The notes: a model not told the origin generated them from the sequence alone. A stretch of 64,000 nt of DNA from an uncultured Sphingomonadaceae bacterium (GCA_947493215.1 CANLQE010000001.1:1923404-1987403), one strand, 5' to 3'. Shown: positions 9,288 to 18,900, counted from the stretch's first letter. Numbers and translations are program-made.

Positions 9288-10589
9288 TCAATCACCGAAA
9301 ACACGGGCAAAAATCGTATTGATATGTTTGAAATGATAGTCGAGGTTAAACCGCTCTTCGAGCTCTTCATGTGAGAGCTTAGCAGTCACATCAGGGTCCG
9401 CTTTCAGCAAATCAAGCAGCGCAATCTCGCCATCAGACTCCCAAACCTTCATCGCATTGCGTTGAACAATGCGGTAGCTGTCCTCGCGACTGATGCCCGA
9501 TTGGGTTAGTGCTAGCAGCACACGCTGCGAATGGACAAGTCCACCCATCCGATCGAGATTTTTCTGCATGCGTTCTGGGTAGATAAGCAGTTTTTCAATC
9601 ACGCCAGTTAGACGGGACAACGCAAAATCGAGAGTGATCGTGGCATCAGGGCCGATCATCCGTTCCACTGAACTGTGCGAGATATCCCGCTCATGCCAGA
9701 GAGCAACATTTTCCATTGCGGGCAGCGCATAGCTGCGAACCATGCGGGCGAGGCCCGTGAGATTCTCGGTCAGGATCGGGTTGCGCTTGTGCGGCATCGC
9801 GCTGGAGCCTTTCTGACCGGGAGAGAAATATTCTTCAGCCTCCAACACTTCGGTGCGCTGCAAGTGGCGAACCTCGACCGCCAGCCGTTCGACGGACGAA
9901 GCGATAACGGCCAGGGTGGCGAAATATTGGGCATGGCGATCGCGGGGAATTACCTGTGTCGAGACCGGCTCGATTTCGAGGCCCATTTTTTCTGCGACAT
10001 GCGCTTCGACTTTCGGGTCGATATTGGCGAATGTGCCGACTGCGCCGGATATCGCGCAGGTTGCGATTTCCTCGCGGGCTAAGACGAGTCGAGCGCGATT
10101 GCGTTTAAACTCGGCATAGGCTTGCGCCAGTTTCATGCCGAAGGTGACGGGTTCGCCGTGGATGCCATGGCTGCGACCGATCGTCGGTGTCATCTTGTGC
10201 TCATAAGCGCGGGTTTTGATCGCGGCGAGTAGCTTGTCCAAATCGTCGAGCAATATGTCTGTTGCGCGGGCGAGTTGGACTGCAACGCAGGTGTCGAGCA
10301 CATCGCTTGACGTCATGCCCTGATGCATGAAACGCGCTTCTTCACCAACATTTTCGGCGACATTGGTCAGGAAAGCGATGACATCATGCTTCACTTCGCG
10401 CTCGATCTCATCAATCCGCTCGACGTCAAATTTGCCTTTAGCCCAAATGGCTGCTGCTGCTTCTTTCGGAACAACACCCAATTCAGCCAAGGCATCAGTG
10501 GCATGCGCCTCAATCTCAAACCAGATCTGGAATTTGGATTCGGGTTCCCAAATGGCAACCATTTCGGGGCGAGAATAGCGAGGTACCAT
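9288..10589 (-). CDS. purB: Adenylosuccinate lyase
   Basis: 433 residues, typical of the short PurB type. It cleaves SAICAR and adenylosuccinate, releasing fumarate, in purine synthesis. The fumarase/aspartase superfamily signature is present as 'GSSAMPHKRNP', with 'MTSSDVLDT' and 'GRSHGIHGEPVTFG' as the other two conserved blocks. It starts at ATG 10589 and is transcribed away from pfk. It may be co-transcribed with the lapA operon. Confidence 0.95.
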   Translation of the reverse strand: MVPRYSRPEMVAIWEPESKFQIWFEIEAHATDALAELGVVPKEAAAAIWAKGKFDVERIDEIEREVKHDVIAFLTNVAENVGEEARFMHQGMTSSDVLDTCVAVQLARATDILLDDLDKLLAAIKTRAYEHKMTPTIGRSHGIHGEPVTFGMKLAQAYAEFKRNRARLVLAREEIATCAISGAVGTFANIDPKVEAHVAEKMGLEIEPVSTQVIPRDRHAQYFATLAVIASSVERLAVEVRHLQRTEVLEAEEYFSPGQKGSSAMPHKRNPILTENLTGLARMVRSYALPAMENVALWHERDISHSSVERMIGPDATITLDFALSRLTGVIEKLLIYPERMQKNLDRMGGLVHSQRVLLALTQSGISREDSYRIVQRNAMKVWESDGEIALLDLLKADPDVTAKLSHEELEERFNLDYHFKHINTIFARVFGD

Positions 10590-10710
10590 TTTTTCTTTCC
10601 TTGAATCTGTAAAAGCTGGTTTAATCTGGTCATAGCATGATCAGAGATTTGCCGACCCGCTAGCAGCTACATTATGAGTCGGCAACGGGTGGATCATTGG
10701 GGAGAAGAAT

Positions 10711-11811
10711 ATGCGTCTGGCAGTATTAACCGGCGGTGGTGATGTTCCGGGGCTTAATCCGTGTATCCGCTCGATCGCAATGTCGGCTTGGCAACGCGGC
10801 TGGGGTGTCATTGGTCTGCGGCGCGGCTGGGAAGGGGTGCTGGAGACCGATCCCACGGATCCATGGTCACTCGAAAATTGTGCCATGGTGCTCGATAAGG
10901 ATGCCGTGCGCGGTATTGACCGGCAAGGCGGAACTATATTGCACAGTTCCCGCTGCGACCCCCGAAACACCAGCGAAGGGGACCAGACACAAAAGGTCCT
11001 CGACATATTGGACGCGCTAAAGGTCGATGCGCTCATCACCATGGGCGGTGACGGTACGTTGCGGTTCTCTGCGCATCTGGCCAGTCTCGGTCGCAACGTC
11101 ATTTCGATACCCAAGACGATGGATAATGATGTTTTCGGTACGGACTATTGTATTGGCTTTTCAACCGCCGTCACGCGGTCGGTAGAGGCGATAAACGCAC
11201 TGCGGACAACAGTGGCAAGCCATGAACGGATCGCGGTGATTGAGCTTTTTGGGCGTCGGTCTGGGGAAACCGCTTTGTTATCCGGTTTCTTGTCGCAATC
11301 TGATCGCACTGTCATTGCAGAGGTGCCTGCCGATATGGACGTGCTGTTACCGCTATTGCTCGCAGACAAAGCGAATAATCCTGAAAGCTATGCGATTTGC
11401 TTGGTTTCGGAAGGTGCAAAACTGGCTGGCAGCGATACCGACGACGGTCAAATCAGCAAATCAAATACCAATCGCGTTGGTGTAAATATCGGCACACAAT
11501 TGGCACGAGAAATAGAAGCGCGGTCGCCAGAACGCACGATTGTTCAGGAGCTCGCCTATTTGATGCGTGCTGGTGAACCGGATGCGATGGACCGGATGGT
11601 CGGCTTTGCTTTCGGCGCGCTGGCCGTACAACTGATTGAGGAAGGCCGCACGTCCAACATGGTTTGCCTGACAGACGGCAACTATGGTGTCGTGCCTATC
11701 GGAACGTTGCTTGGTGGAACGAAGGGCGTAAACGTATCGGGTCTTTATGACGCGCGTGAATATCGGGCTAATCTCGTGCAGATAGAGGGCATGCCGATGT
11801 TTCTATATTAA
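10711..11811 (+). CDS. pfkA: 6-phosphofructokinase, group with Gly104/Lys124-type signature
   Basis: 366 residues. It phosphorylates fructose 6-phosphate in glycolysis. N-terminal 'LTGGGDVPGLN', then 'GGDGT' (residues 112-116) and 'PKTMDND' (134-140). In the PfkA family, the residue equal to E. coli Gly104 and the one equal to Gly124 decide the phosphoryl donor: Gly/Gly is ATP, Asp/Lys is pyrophosphate. This protein has Gly115 with Lys135, the mixed type known from ATP-dependent long or actinobacterial PFKs, so ATP is the more likely donor, but this is inference. The ATG at 10711 is preceded by 'ggggagaag'. Confidence 0.88.
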   Translation: MRLAVLTGGGDVPGLNPCIRSIAMSAWQRGWGVIGLRRGWEGVLETDPTDPWSLENCAMVLDKDAVRGIDRQGGTILHSSRCDPRNTSEGDQTQKVLDILDALKVDALITMGGDGTLRFSAHLASLGRNVISIPKTMDNDVFGTDYCIGFSTAVTRSVEAINALRTTVASHERIAVIELFGRRSGETALLSGFLSQSDRTVIAEVPADMDVLLPLLLADKANNPESYAICLVSEGAKLAGSDTDDGQISKSNTNRVGVNIGTQLAREIEARSPERTIVQELAYLMRAGEPDAMDRMVGFAFGALAVQLIEEGRTSNMVCLTDGNYGVVPIGTLLGGTKGVNVSGLYDAREYRANLVQIEGMPMFLY

Positions 11812-11875
11812 TTGTGCAGGGGCGGCTGTAACTTACATGTAGTTGCTACGAATAGGGTGATGAGGGGAACATGAA

Positions 11876-14038
11876 ATGACTATCGATCAAGCCATGCTGC
11901 AAGAAGAACGCTTGTCACCATTTTTGCGAGTCACGCTAAGGATATGGGTTAAGAGCTATCGATCAATCATTTCCCTGATCAGCCCAGTTTTTGATTTGCT
12001 CGTCCGGCTGTTGGTCGCGCAGGCAATATTCCGGTCGGGTGTGGTGAAACTGTCTGATTGGGATACGGCTTTAAGCCTTGCCCGGTTTGAGTATCCGGTT
12101 TCCTGGATGGCACCTGAAACGGCCGCACTAATTGGTGTGACAATAGAAATTGTTGCGCCGATATTGCTGCTATTTGGACTTTTCACTCGCGGAGCAGCGC
12201 TAGCGATATTGACGCTACTGGCGGTGAGTCAGATCGAATATATTCCGATTGACCTCAATCTTTGGTTGATCGCGATATTGGTTTGGTATGTCCTGCGCGG
12301 AGCAGGGGGTTTCTCCTTTGATCGCGCTGTGGCTGGCGGATTGGGCGGAAGTGCCTTACCATTTGCCCGGCCTGTCATGCGTTTTTTCAAGTTTTTGACT
12401 GATAAGGCAGCTCCCGCGTGGTTGCTTGTTATACGAATATGGTTGGCTGTTACTTTGCTCGCTGTCGCTGGCATGATCGCTATGGCGGGTCCGGAGATAC
12501 TTCTGCCTGTGAAAAGCTTTGTTGGCATCAGTCCTGCTTTGGCAATTGGTCTAGCGATCTTGCTGATTGCTGGATTCATCATTCCGATCACTGGCCTAGT
12601 GCTGATAATTGTCCTCAGCACATTGGCGGTGATGGGCTTGCATCCCGATTTGACGCTTTATCCGATGCTGCTTTTCGGATTGATGATCGTTTTTGGTGCA
12701 GGTTATCTGTCGATCGACAGGATGATTTTCGGCTGGCTGGAGTCGAATATTTTGTTCGATCGGAAATATGAAGATGTTCCAGATCATTGGCCTCATATTG
12801 TCGTTGTGGGCGCTGGATTTGGTGGATTGGCATGCGTGAACAAACTTAAGAATCTTCCGGTGCGGATAACGCTGATTGACCGGCACAATTATCATCTGTT
12901 CCAGCCGCTGCTCTATCAAATTGCAACGGCAGCATTGTCGCCAGCAGATGTGGCTACGCCGATTCGGGGATTGTTCCGCAATGATGGCAATGTTCGGGTA
13001 TTATTGGGTGAAGTGAGCAGCATCGACAGCATCCAGAAAACGCTAACCTATGGCCAGAACAGCCTAGATTACGATCATCTGGTGCTTGCGACAGGCGCTT
13101 CGCACAGCTATTTTGGCAAGGATGAATGGGCACCCTATGCTCCCGGCCTGAAAACCATCGAAGACGGTGTGTCCGTTCGCGGCCATGTACTCCGCGCTTT
13201 TGAACGGGCTGAGTCATCCAATGATCTGGAACGGGTTAAACGCCTGCTGACATTTGTCATTGTTGGCGCAGGACCGACCGGTGTCGAACTGGCTGGAGCT
13301 ATTGCTGAGCTTGCGCATCAGGGATTGAAAGATGAATTCAGTCGTATTGATCCCGCCCAAGCGCAAATCATTCTGGTGCAATCGGGCGACCGTATATTGC
13401 CCGCCTTTCCAGAAGACCTGTCCGCTCATGCAGCCGCCTCACTGAGCAATTTGGGTGTCGATATTCGGCTGAAATCACGCGTCACCGATATTGCTGCCGA
13501 CCGGGTGAAAATTGGCGAGGATATCGAGATCGCAACCGAGACGGTCCTATGGGCTGCGGGAGTTGTCGCTTCTCCGGCGGGTAAATGGCTCGAAGCCGAT
13601 ACGGATCGGGCAGGTCGCGTTGCAGTTGATGATCATATGCGGGTTTCCGGACATGCCAATGTCTTTGCCATTGGTGATACAGCGGGTAGCGATGCGTGGG
13701 ACGGCAATCCCGTTCCTGGCCTAGCTCCCGCGGCCAAACAGGCGGGTGCCTATGTGGCCAATTATATCCAGCAACAGCTTTTGGATGATAAACAGATAGC
13801 ACCGTTCAAATATAAGCATCAGGGCAGCCTTGCGACTATTGGCCGCAAAAGTGCTGTTGCTGATTTTGGTTTCATGAAATTGCATGGGGCCCTTGCCTGG
13901 TGGCTTTGGGGCGCAGTGCATGTTGGTTTTCTCTCCGGCATGCGGAATCGAATATCGGTGTTGGTGAACTGGATATGGTCCTATTTCACGCTGCAACTAG
14001 GTATTCGTCTCATCACTGGCAAGGATAGCGGCGCTTAG
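11876..14038 (+). CDS. DoxX-like membrane domain fused to type II NADH dehydrogenase
   Basis: 720 residues. The first ~295 hold two consecutive DoxX-like four-helix membrane modules (about 30-140 and 165-290). From about residue 305 a full NDH-2-type pyridine-nucleotide oxidoreductase follows: FAD site 'VVVGAGFGGLAC', then 'RHNYHLFQPLLYQIATA', the NAD-binding 'VIVGAGPTGVELAG' near residue 461, and 'VFAIGDTAG' for the FAD end. NDH-2 proteins pass electrons from NADH to quinone without pumping protons; the DoxX part (related to thiosulfate:quinone oxidoreductase subunits) could anchor it or bind quinone. Start ATG 11876 behind 'gagggg' at 11862-11867. Confidence 0.85.
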   Translation: MTIDQAMLQEERLSPFLRVTLRIWVKSYRSIISLISPVFDLLVRLLVAQAIFRSGVVKLSDWDTALSLARFEYPVSWMAPETAALIGVTIEIVAPILLLFGLFTRGAALAILTLLAVSQIEYIPIDLNLWLIAILVWYVLRGAGGFSFDRAVAGGLGGSALPFARPVMRFFKFLTDKAAPAWLLVIRIWLAVTLLAVAGMIAMAGPEILLPVKSFVGISPALAIGLAILLIAGFIIPITGLVLIIVLSTLAVMGLHPDLTLYPMLLFGLMIVFGAGYLSIDRMIFGWLESNILFDRKYEDVPDHWPHIVVVGAGFGGLACVNKLKNLPVRITLIDRHNYHLFQPLLYQIATAALSPADVATPIRGLFRNDGNVRVLLGEVSSIDSIQKTLTYGQNSLDYDHLVLATGASHSYFGKDEWAPYAPGLKTIEDGVSVRGHVLRAFERAESSNDLERVKRLLTFVIVGAGPTGVELAGAIAELAHQGLKDEFSRIDPAQAQIILVQSGDRILPAFPEDLSAHAAASLSNLGVDIRLKSRVTDIAADRVKIGEDIEIATETVLWAAGVVASPAGKWLEADTDRAGRVAVDDHMRVSGHANVFAIGDTAGSDAWDGNPVPGLAPAAKQAGAYVANYIQQQLLDDKQIAPFKYKHQGSLATIGRKSAVADFGFMKLHGALAWWLWGAVHVGFLSGMRNRISVLVNWIWSYFTLQLGIRLITGKDSGA

Positions 14039-14047
14039 ATCAAGCGT

Positions 14048-14776
14048 TCAAAGCAATCCTTGGGATCGGAAGGACGTGTGACCGTCCTTGCCGATGATGA
14101 TATGGTCATGAACCGCAATGCCGAGTTTGCGGCCAGCATCGCAAATATCTTTGGTAATGGTGATATCCTGACGGCTGGGGGTACTATCTCCGCTGGGATG
14201 ATTGTGTACCAGTATGATCGCTGCCGACCCCAGCTCCAATGCGCGTTTAATTACCTCGCGAGTATAGATGGCTGCCTGATCGATCGATCCTTCGCTTACC
14301 AGCTCATCGCGGATCAACCGGTTTTTGCTGTTGAGGTGGAGGACCCGCACACGTTCGTGCACCAAATGCGCCATATCCGCGCGGAGATAATCGAGCAGCG
14401 CTTGCCAACTGGTCAGGATTGGTTGTTCACGTACAGGTTCAGAAATCAGGCGCAGGGCGGCGACCTGAACGATTTTGATGGCCGCTGTACTTGTTTCGCC
14501 CATGCCCGAAACTTTCTTGATCGATTCCCCGTCGGCGGTCAGGAGGCCCGATAGACTTCCAAATGTATCGATCAGCTCTTTGGCGAGCGGTTTCATGTCC
14601 CGTCGCCGGATGGCGAGGGTGAGTAAAAATTCCACAAGTTCGTGATCCAAAAGCGCATTACCACCTCCGTCCAGTAGGCGTTCTCTTAAGCGACCACGAT
14701 GGCCTTCACCATGGTGGGCTTTGGAGTTTCGATTGGATTTCTTAGCATCGTCGAAATCAAGGTCCAAATCAGGCAT
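14048..14776 (-). CDS. radC: RadC family JAB-domain protein
   Basis: 242 residues. N-terminal helix-hairpin-helix part ('LSGLLTADGESIKKVSGMGE') and a C-terminal JAB/MPN domain with the metal-binding 'HNHPSGDSTPSRQD'. It was once thought to act in DNA repair; the actual role of RadC proteins is unclear. It ends tail to tail with the DoxX/NDH-2 gene, 9 bases apart. Confidence 0.92.
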   Translation of the reverse strand: MPDLDLDFDDAKKSNRNSKAHHGEGHRGRLRERLLDGGGNALLDHELVEFLLTLAIRRRDMKPLAKELIDTFGSLSGLLTADGESIKKVSGMGETSTAAIKIVQVAALRLISEPVREQPILTSWQALLDYLRADMAHLVHERVRVLHLNSKNRLIRDELVSEGSIDQAAIYTREVIKRALELGSAAIILVHNHPSGDSTPSRQDITITKDICDAGRKLGIAVHDHIIIGKDGHTSFRSQGLL

Positions 14777-14935
14777 TTCTGAACCATAACCAGTTTATTC
14801 GAAAATGGGATGAGAAAGCTCGTTAAAGCTATCAATTGGCCGAATATGTCCATTCCCGAATAAATAGCGTAAAAACTGTGCAGTCCATACACTTGTACAT
14901 TGCAACTTAAGCTAGACTTCTGCATTTCAGCTGGG

Positions 14936-17900
14936 ATGGAGGAAGAAATAGAACCAAGCCCTGAGGGCAGCCGACTACGGCCAAGACTATTTGTCTATGT
15001 GATATTTTTGCTATTGGTGGTCGGCTTTCTTATTCTTTGGTTCAGCCGGATCACTATTGCCGATAATTTTGTGCGGTCGGAGCTCGACAAGCTGGGCGTG
15101 GAAGCCAGTTACGAGATAGAGGATATTGGTTTTCGCAAGCAGATTATCCGCAATCTGGTTATCGGCGACCCCGGCAAACCCGATCTGACAGCGGATCTTG
15201 TTGAGATAGGAAACAGTCTGGGCACTGACGGTGCCGGAATAAACTGGGTCAAAGCGAGCAGCGTCAAAGCTTTTGGTCGGTTGAAGGATGGCAAGCTATC
15301 CTTCGGAGCGCTCGACAAATTTTCTGACCCGACGGATGATAGCCCTTTGGCGCTACCAGACATTTCGCTGACGGTAGAAAAGGCGCAACTGCGGATCGAC
15401 AGCGACCTTGGCCCGGTTGGGCTGGCTTTAAATGGTGCGGGCAATTTGCACGACGGTTTTGAAGGTGAATTGGCGGCGTTGAGCAAGCAGCTTTCTTTGG
15501 GAGGCTGTACCATCACTAATCCCAGCTATTTTGGTGAAATCGCTATTAAGAAACGCAAGCCGAATTTGAACGGACCATTGCGTTTGCCGGGTGTGAATTG
15601 TCCCGACCTTGATTTGACCGCAAAGGATATGGGCGTGCAGCTTGCGGTTGAGCTGGCGCAGGATTTTGCCAGTTGGTCCGGCGACGCTGATATTGCCGGT
15701 GGGCCGCTGCGTTATGCAGACTATAGCGTCAAAGAAATCAAATCGACCATTGCCTTTACTGGAGATGTAAAACGCAGCAGCGGTACCATTGCCATGACCG
15801 CCAATATTCTGAATTCTCCTTACGGTCAGGCTGATTTAGGCCGGATTAGTGGTCCCTTTCAACTCGGCTATGGCGACGATCCGATCACAGCGCGGTTTGA
15901 AGGAGAGCCGGAACTTAGGTCGGCACAGATTTCCCGGAAAATGCTGACGAAAATGACAGGGCTGGCGGCATCGGCCGATGGAACGCCTGTGGGACCGATT
16001 GTTCGCAAACTGTCTACGGCTATGCAAAGGGCTGGTCGCGCGCTTGATCTGTCCAGCTCCATTATGTTCGATACAGGCGCATCTGGAAGCAAATTGGCTA
16101 TCAGCGCTTTGCGGGCCCAATCTCGTTCGGGCGGCGAAATGAAGCTCGACGACCGGATATTGCTCACATTTGCGGGTGACGATGTCAGAATGCTCGCTGA
16201 AGGCGATCTGCTGCTCAACGGTGGCGGCTTTCCCGACGCCAGAATGGATCTAAAGGACGGCAGCCTTGCGAGCGGTTTCTCCGGTAGCCTACAAATGGCT
16301 GCTTATCAGGCAGGCACGGCGAAGCTTAATATTCCTAGCCTCAATTTTTCCCCCTCTAGCGACGGCGGTACGAGCATCGATGGTCGCGTCATACTTTCAG
16401 GCCCGGTGCCCGACGGGCAGATCATTGGGCTGCAAATACCGATTAAGGGTATTGTTGGCGGTCGCGGCGGATTTTCTCTATACCGTCAATGCGTTGATCT
16501 TCAATTTGCCAGCCTGCGGACGGCCTCATTCATTGCGGGTCCGACGCGCACGAAATTATGCCCTGAGAACAGCCAAGGTATAGTTTTTAGCAGTGGCTCG
16601 GGCGTCAATATCGCGGCCAAAGCGCCGTCATTTGATCTGAATGGCTCGGTTGGCGGGACGCCTCTTTCCCTGTCGAGCGGTCCGCTCGGCTTTGCGGTGG
16701 GCGAAGGCATGACGGCCCAAAATGTCTCGGTTCGCATGGGCACGGCAGACAGCATAACAAAATTCGACATGGCTTTGGTCAGTGCTGCATTTGGCCAGAT
16801 CATTACCGGCAAGGTCGCGGGCGGAGAGGGCCAGCTTGCCGATATTCCGCTATTGTTTGATGATGTGAATGGTGATTGGCGTTTTGTTGATCGGGCCTTT
16901 CTGGCGGACGCACAACTGCGGGTCCGGGATGAGAAACAAGTCGAACGCTATCGGCCTTTGATCAGTAATAACGTGCAACTAAAATTTGCAGATGGGTTAA
17001 TTACTGCAGATGGCCTTTTACGAGAACCAACCACCCAACGCGCAGTCGCCACCGTCACGATGCAGCATGTTTTGGATACAAGCATTGGCGAAGCCCTTAT
17101 TGATGTCTCGCGACTGAATTTTGATGACGAGCTTCAACCGGAATTGCTGACACCATTGACGCTTGGCGTGATAGCGAACGTCAAAGGCGCGGTAACCGGT
17201 ACCGGTAAAATTAACTGGGACGTACAAAGAGACGGTGTTCGCAGCACAGGCGTTTTCCGCACAGACTCTATCAACCTGGCTGCGGCTTTTGGCCCGGTCA
17301 CCGGTCTTTCTGGTGAGATTAAATTCTCGGATTTGCTCGGCCTTGAAACGGAGGCGGGCCAGTTGGTGCGCATGGCGGAGGTTAATCCCGGCGTTGCAGC
17401 ATTTAACGGACAGCTCTTCTACCGTCTGTTGCCGGACTATAAAATGGAGGTAGAGGGGGGGCAATGGCCATTTGCTGGCGGTATGCTCTATCTCGAACCG
17501 ACGATCCTCGATCTTGGGGAAGATGCGGAGAGAAGGCTGGAGTTTACCGTTGTCGGTGTCGATGCGGCACAGTTCTTGACTCAATTTGATTTCGAGAATT
17601 TGACGGCCACCGGCGTGTTCGACGGTAAGTTACCAATGGTCTTTGATCAGGATGGCGGTCGGATTGCTGGTGGTTATCTAGTCGCGCGGAAAGGTGGCGG
17701 ATCGCTCGCCTATATTGGCGAGTTGACCTATGAAGATATGGGAGCCTTCGCAAACTTCGCATTTAACGCCTTGAAATCCCTGCGATATGAGCAGTTAACC
17801 ATCGGTATGGACGGCTCCATTGACGGGGAAATCATCACCGAAGTTAAATTTTCCGGATTGCAGCAAGGTGACGACGCCAGCAAAAACTTCATTACCAAAC

Positions 17901-18121
17901 AACTGGCCAAGATTCCTCTTGAGTTTAACGTGCGCATCCAGGCACCTTTCATGCAGCTCATGAGCAGCGCAAAGGCCTTTTACGAGCCGGAAATACTGGT
18001 CGGTCAAAATTTACCTGCTCTTCTAAGGGCGCAGGAAGAGCGGGCTTTAGAGGCCGCCAAAGCTTTAAACGACAATTCTGAATCAACTGTTCAGCCACGG
18101 GAAAGCGATAATGAGCCATAA
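14936..18121 (+). CDS. ydbH: YdbH family intermembrane phospholipid transport protein
   Basis: 1061 residues from ATG 14936. One N-terminal membrane anchor (about residues 18-40) is followed by a long periplasmic beta-rich region ending in 'KLPMVFDQDGGRIAGGYLVARKGGG', typical of YdbH, an AsmA-like bridge protein. In E. coli YdbH acts with TamB and YhdP in moving phospholipid from inner to outer membrane, and YdbH partners with YnbE. The two following genes are the ynbE and ydbL counterparts, as in E. coli, which supports the call strongly. An in-frame TTG 12 codons upstream (14900) is less likely. Confidence 0.85.
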   Translation: MEEEIEPSPEGSRLRPRLFVYVIFLLLVVGFLILWFSRITIADNFVRSELDKLGVEASYEIEDIGFRKQIIRNLVIGDPGKPDLTADLVEIGNSLGTDGAGINWVKASSVKAFGRLKDGKLSFGALDKFSDPTDDSPLALPDISLTVEKAQLRIDSDLGPVGLALNGAGNLHDGFEGELAALSKQLSLGGCTITNPSYFGEIAIKKRKPNLNGPLRLPGVNCPDLDLTAKDMGVQLAVELAQDFASWSGDADIAGGPLRYADYSVKEIKSTIAFTGDVKRSSGTIAMTANILNSPYGQADLGRISGPFQLGYGDDPITARFEGEPELRSAQISRKMLTKMTGLAASADGTPVGPIVRKLSTAMQRAGRALDLSSSIMFDTGASGSKLAISALRAQSRSGGEMKLDDRILLTFAGDDVRMLAEGDLLLNGGGFPDARMDLKDGSLASGFSGSLQMAAYQAGTAKLNIPSLNFSPSSDGGTSIDGRVILSGPVPDGQIIGLQIPIKGIVGGRGGFSLYRQCVDLQFASLRTASFIAGPTRTKLCPENSQGIVFSSGSGVNIAAKAPSFDLNGSVGGTPLSLSSGPLGFAVGEGMTAQNVSVRMGTADSITKFDMALVSAAFGQIITGKVAGGEGQLADIPLLFDDVNGDWRFVDRAFLADAQLRVRDEKQVERYRPLISNNVQLKFADGLITADGLLREPTTQRAVATVTMQHVLDTSIGEALIDVSRLNFDDELQPELLTPLTLGVIANVKGAVTGTGKINWDVQRDGVRSTGVFRTDSINLAAAFGPVTGLSGEIKFSDLLGLETEAGQLVRMAEVNPGVAAFNGQLFYRLLPDYKMEVEGGQWPFAGGMLYLEPTILDLGEDAERRLEFTVVGVDAAQFLTQFDFENLTATGVFDGKLPMVFDQDGGRIAGGYLVARKGGGSLAYIGELTYEDMGAFANFAFNALKSLRYEQLTIGMDGSIDGEIITEVKFSGLQQGDDASKNFITKQLAKIPLEFNVRIQAPFMQLMSSAKAFYEPEILVGQNLPALLRAQEERALEAAKALNDNSESTVQPRESDNEP

Positions 18122-18365
18122 GATAAGTCAATTGACGGATCAGTCTGGAAATGCGATTCGTTCAATTATGAAGAATAGGAAGACAACCGGCCTGATATCG
18201 GGTGTCGCCTTGGGGCTAAGTGCCGTTCTGGCAGGATGTGTGCAGGTTTCTGCGCCCGATAAACCCATCGTGATCAACCTGAATATCAATATAAAACAAG
18301 AAGTCGTCTATCGGCTGGATGGTGACGCACAGGATTTGATTAACAGTGAAGCGGAGATTTTCTGA
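18111..18365 (+). CDS. ynbE: YnbE family lipoprotein
   Basis: 84 residues from ATG 18111. A lipobox 'LSAVLAGC' predicts cleavage and lipidation at the Cys, leaving a short mature lipoprotein containing 'KPIVINLNINIKQEV', the YnbE hallmark. In E. coli YnbE is an outer-membrane lipoprotein that stacks onto the end of YdbH. It overlaps ydbH by 11 bases, and 'ggaaag' lies upstream of this start. A second ATG at 18168 would give a 65-residue form with a normal-length signal peptide; I cannot decide between them. Confidence 0.85.
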   Translation: MSHKISQLTDQSGNAIRSIMKNRKTTGLISGVALGLSAVLAGCVQVSAPDKPIVINLNINIKQEVVYRLDGDAQDLINSEAEIF

Positions 18366-18760
18366 TGTTTGAGTTTATACGGAAAAATAAAGCGGTTGCC
18401 GTTCTTGGCGGATTGGCTTTGACCGCAATTGTCGCTACGCCCGTTATGGCGCAGCGCGATCCGGCTTATGCCGCGGCGCGCGCTTCTGGCGCAATTGGTG
18501 AAAAACCGGATGGCTATCTAGGCTATGTGGCAGCGCCATCTGGGTCGGTAAAAGCACTGGTCGAGGATCTGAACATTAAGCGTAAGGCGGCCTATACCCG
18601 CAAGGCGCAGGAAACCAATTCGACGGTGGAGCAATTTGCTTTTACCTCCGGTTGCAACCTTATTAAGCGTACGGTTCCTGGCGAAAAATACCAGGCGCCT
18701 GATGGTAGCTGGCAGACCCGGACATCGGCCGATCCCGTGCGTGATTCGCGCTGCCCGTAA
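18365..18760 (+). CDS. ydbL: YdbL family (DUF1318) periplasmic protein
   Basis: 131 residues. Signal peptide ends at 'TPVMA|Q' near residue 30. The mature part starts with 'RDPAYAAARASGAIGEKPDGYLGY' style sequence typical of YdbL/DUF1318, which is thought to moderate YdbH-YnbE. It shares one base with ynbE at 18365 and completes the ydbH-ynbE-ydbL operon; a clear terminator follows at 18789. Confidence 0.85.
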   Translation: MFEFIRKNKAVAVLGGLALTAIVATPVMAQRDPAYAAARASGAIGEKPDGYLGYVAAPSGSVKALVEDLNIKRKAAYTRKAQETNSTVEQFAFTSGCNLIKRTVPGEKYQAPDGSWQTRTSADPVRDSRCP

Positions 18761-18788
18761 CGCCGACATAAAGTAATATTTTGATATC

Positions 18789-18822
18789 GGGCGCGCTGAC
18801 AATGTCAGTGCGCCCTTTTTTG
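18789..18822 (+). terminator. Rho-independent terminator after ydbL
   Basis: Stem GGGCGC-g-CTGAC, loop AAT, GTCAG-t-GCGCCC (18789-18815) with a single internal mismatch, followed by six T's. It lies 28 bases after the ydbL stop and separates this operon from the ATP synthase genes. Confidence 0.9.
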
Positions 18823-18871
18823 TTTCAAATTGCCGATATTTAGATGAATTTTCTGCAGTGCAGCATCGCTG

Positions 18872-18900
18872 TTGACTTGGCGCACCCGCTTTTCTAAACG
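18872..18900 (+). promoter_or_regulatory. Candidate promoter for the F0 ATP synthase operon
   Basis: TTGACT at 18872-18877, a 17-base spacer, then TAAACG at 18895-18900. The -35 box is good and the -10 box weak. It sits between the ydbL terminator and atpI, which is where a promoter is needed. Confidence 0.35.

Noticed and set aside
10711-11811. Phosphofructokinase considered as pyrophosphate-dependent
   Set aside because: Lys135 fits, but the decisive Asp of PPi enzymes is replaced by Gly115, so ATP dependence is more likely.
11872-11880. Upstream ATG-AAA-TGA overlapping the DoxX/NDH-2 start
   Set aside because: A two-codon frame; could act as a leader but nothing else supports it.
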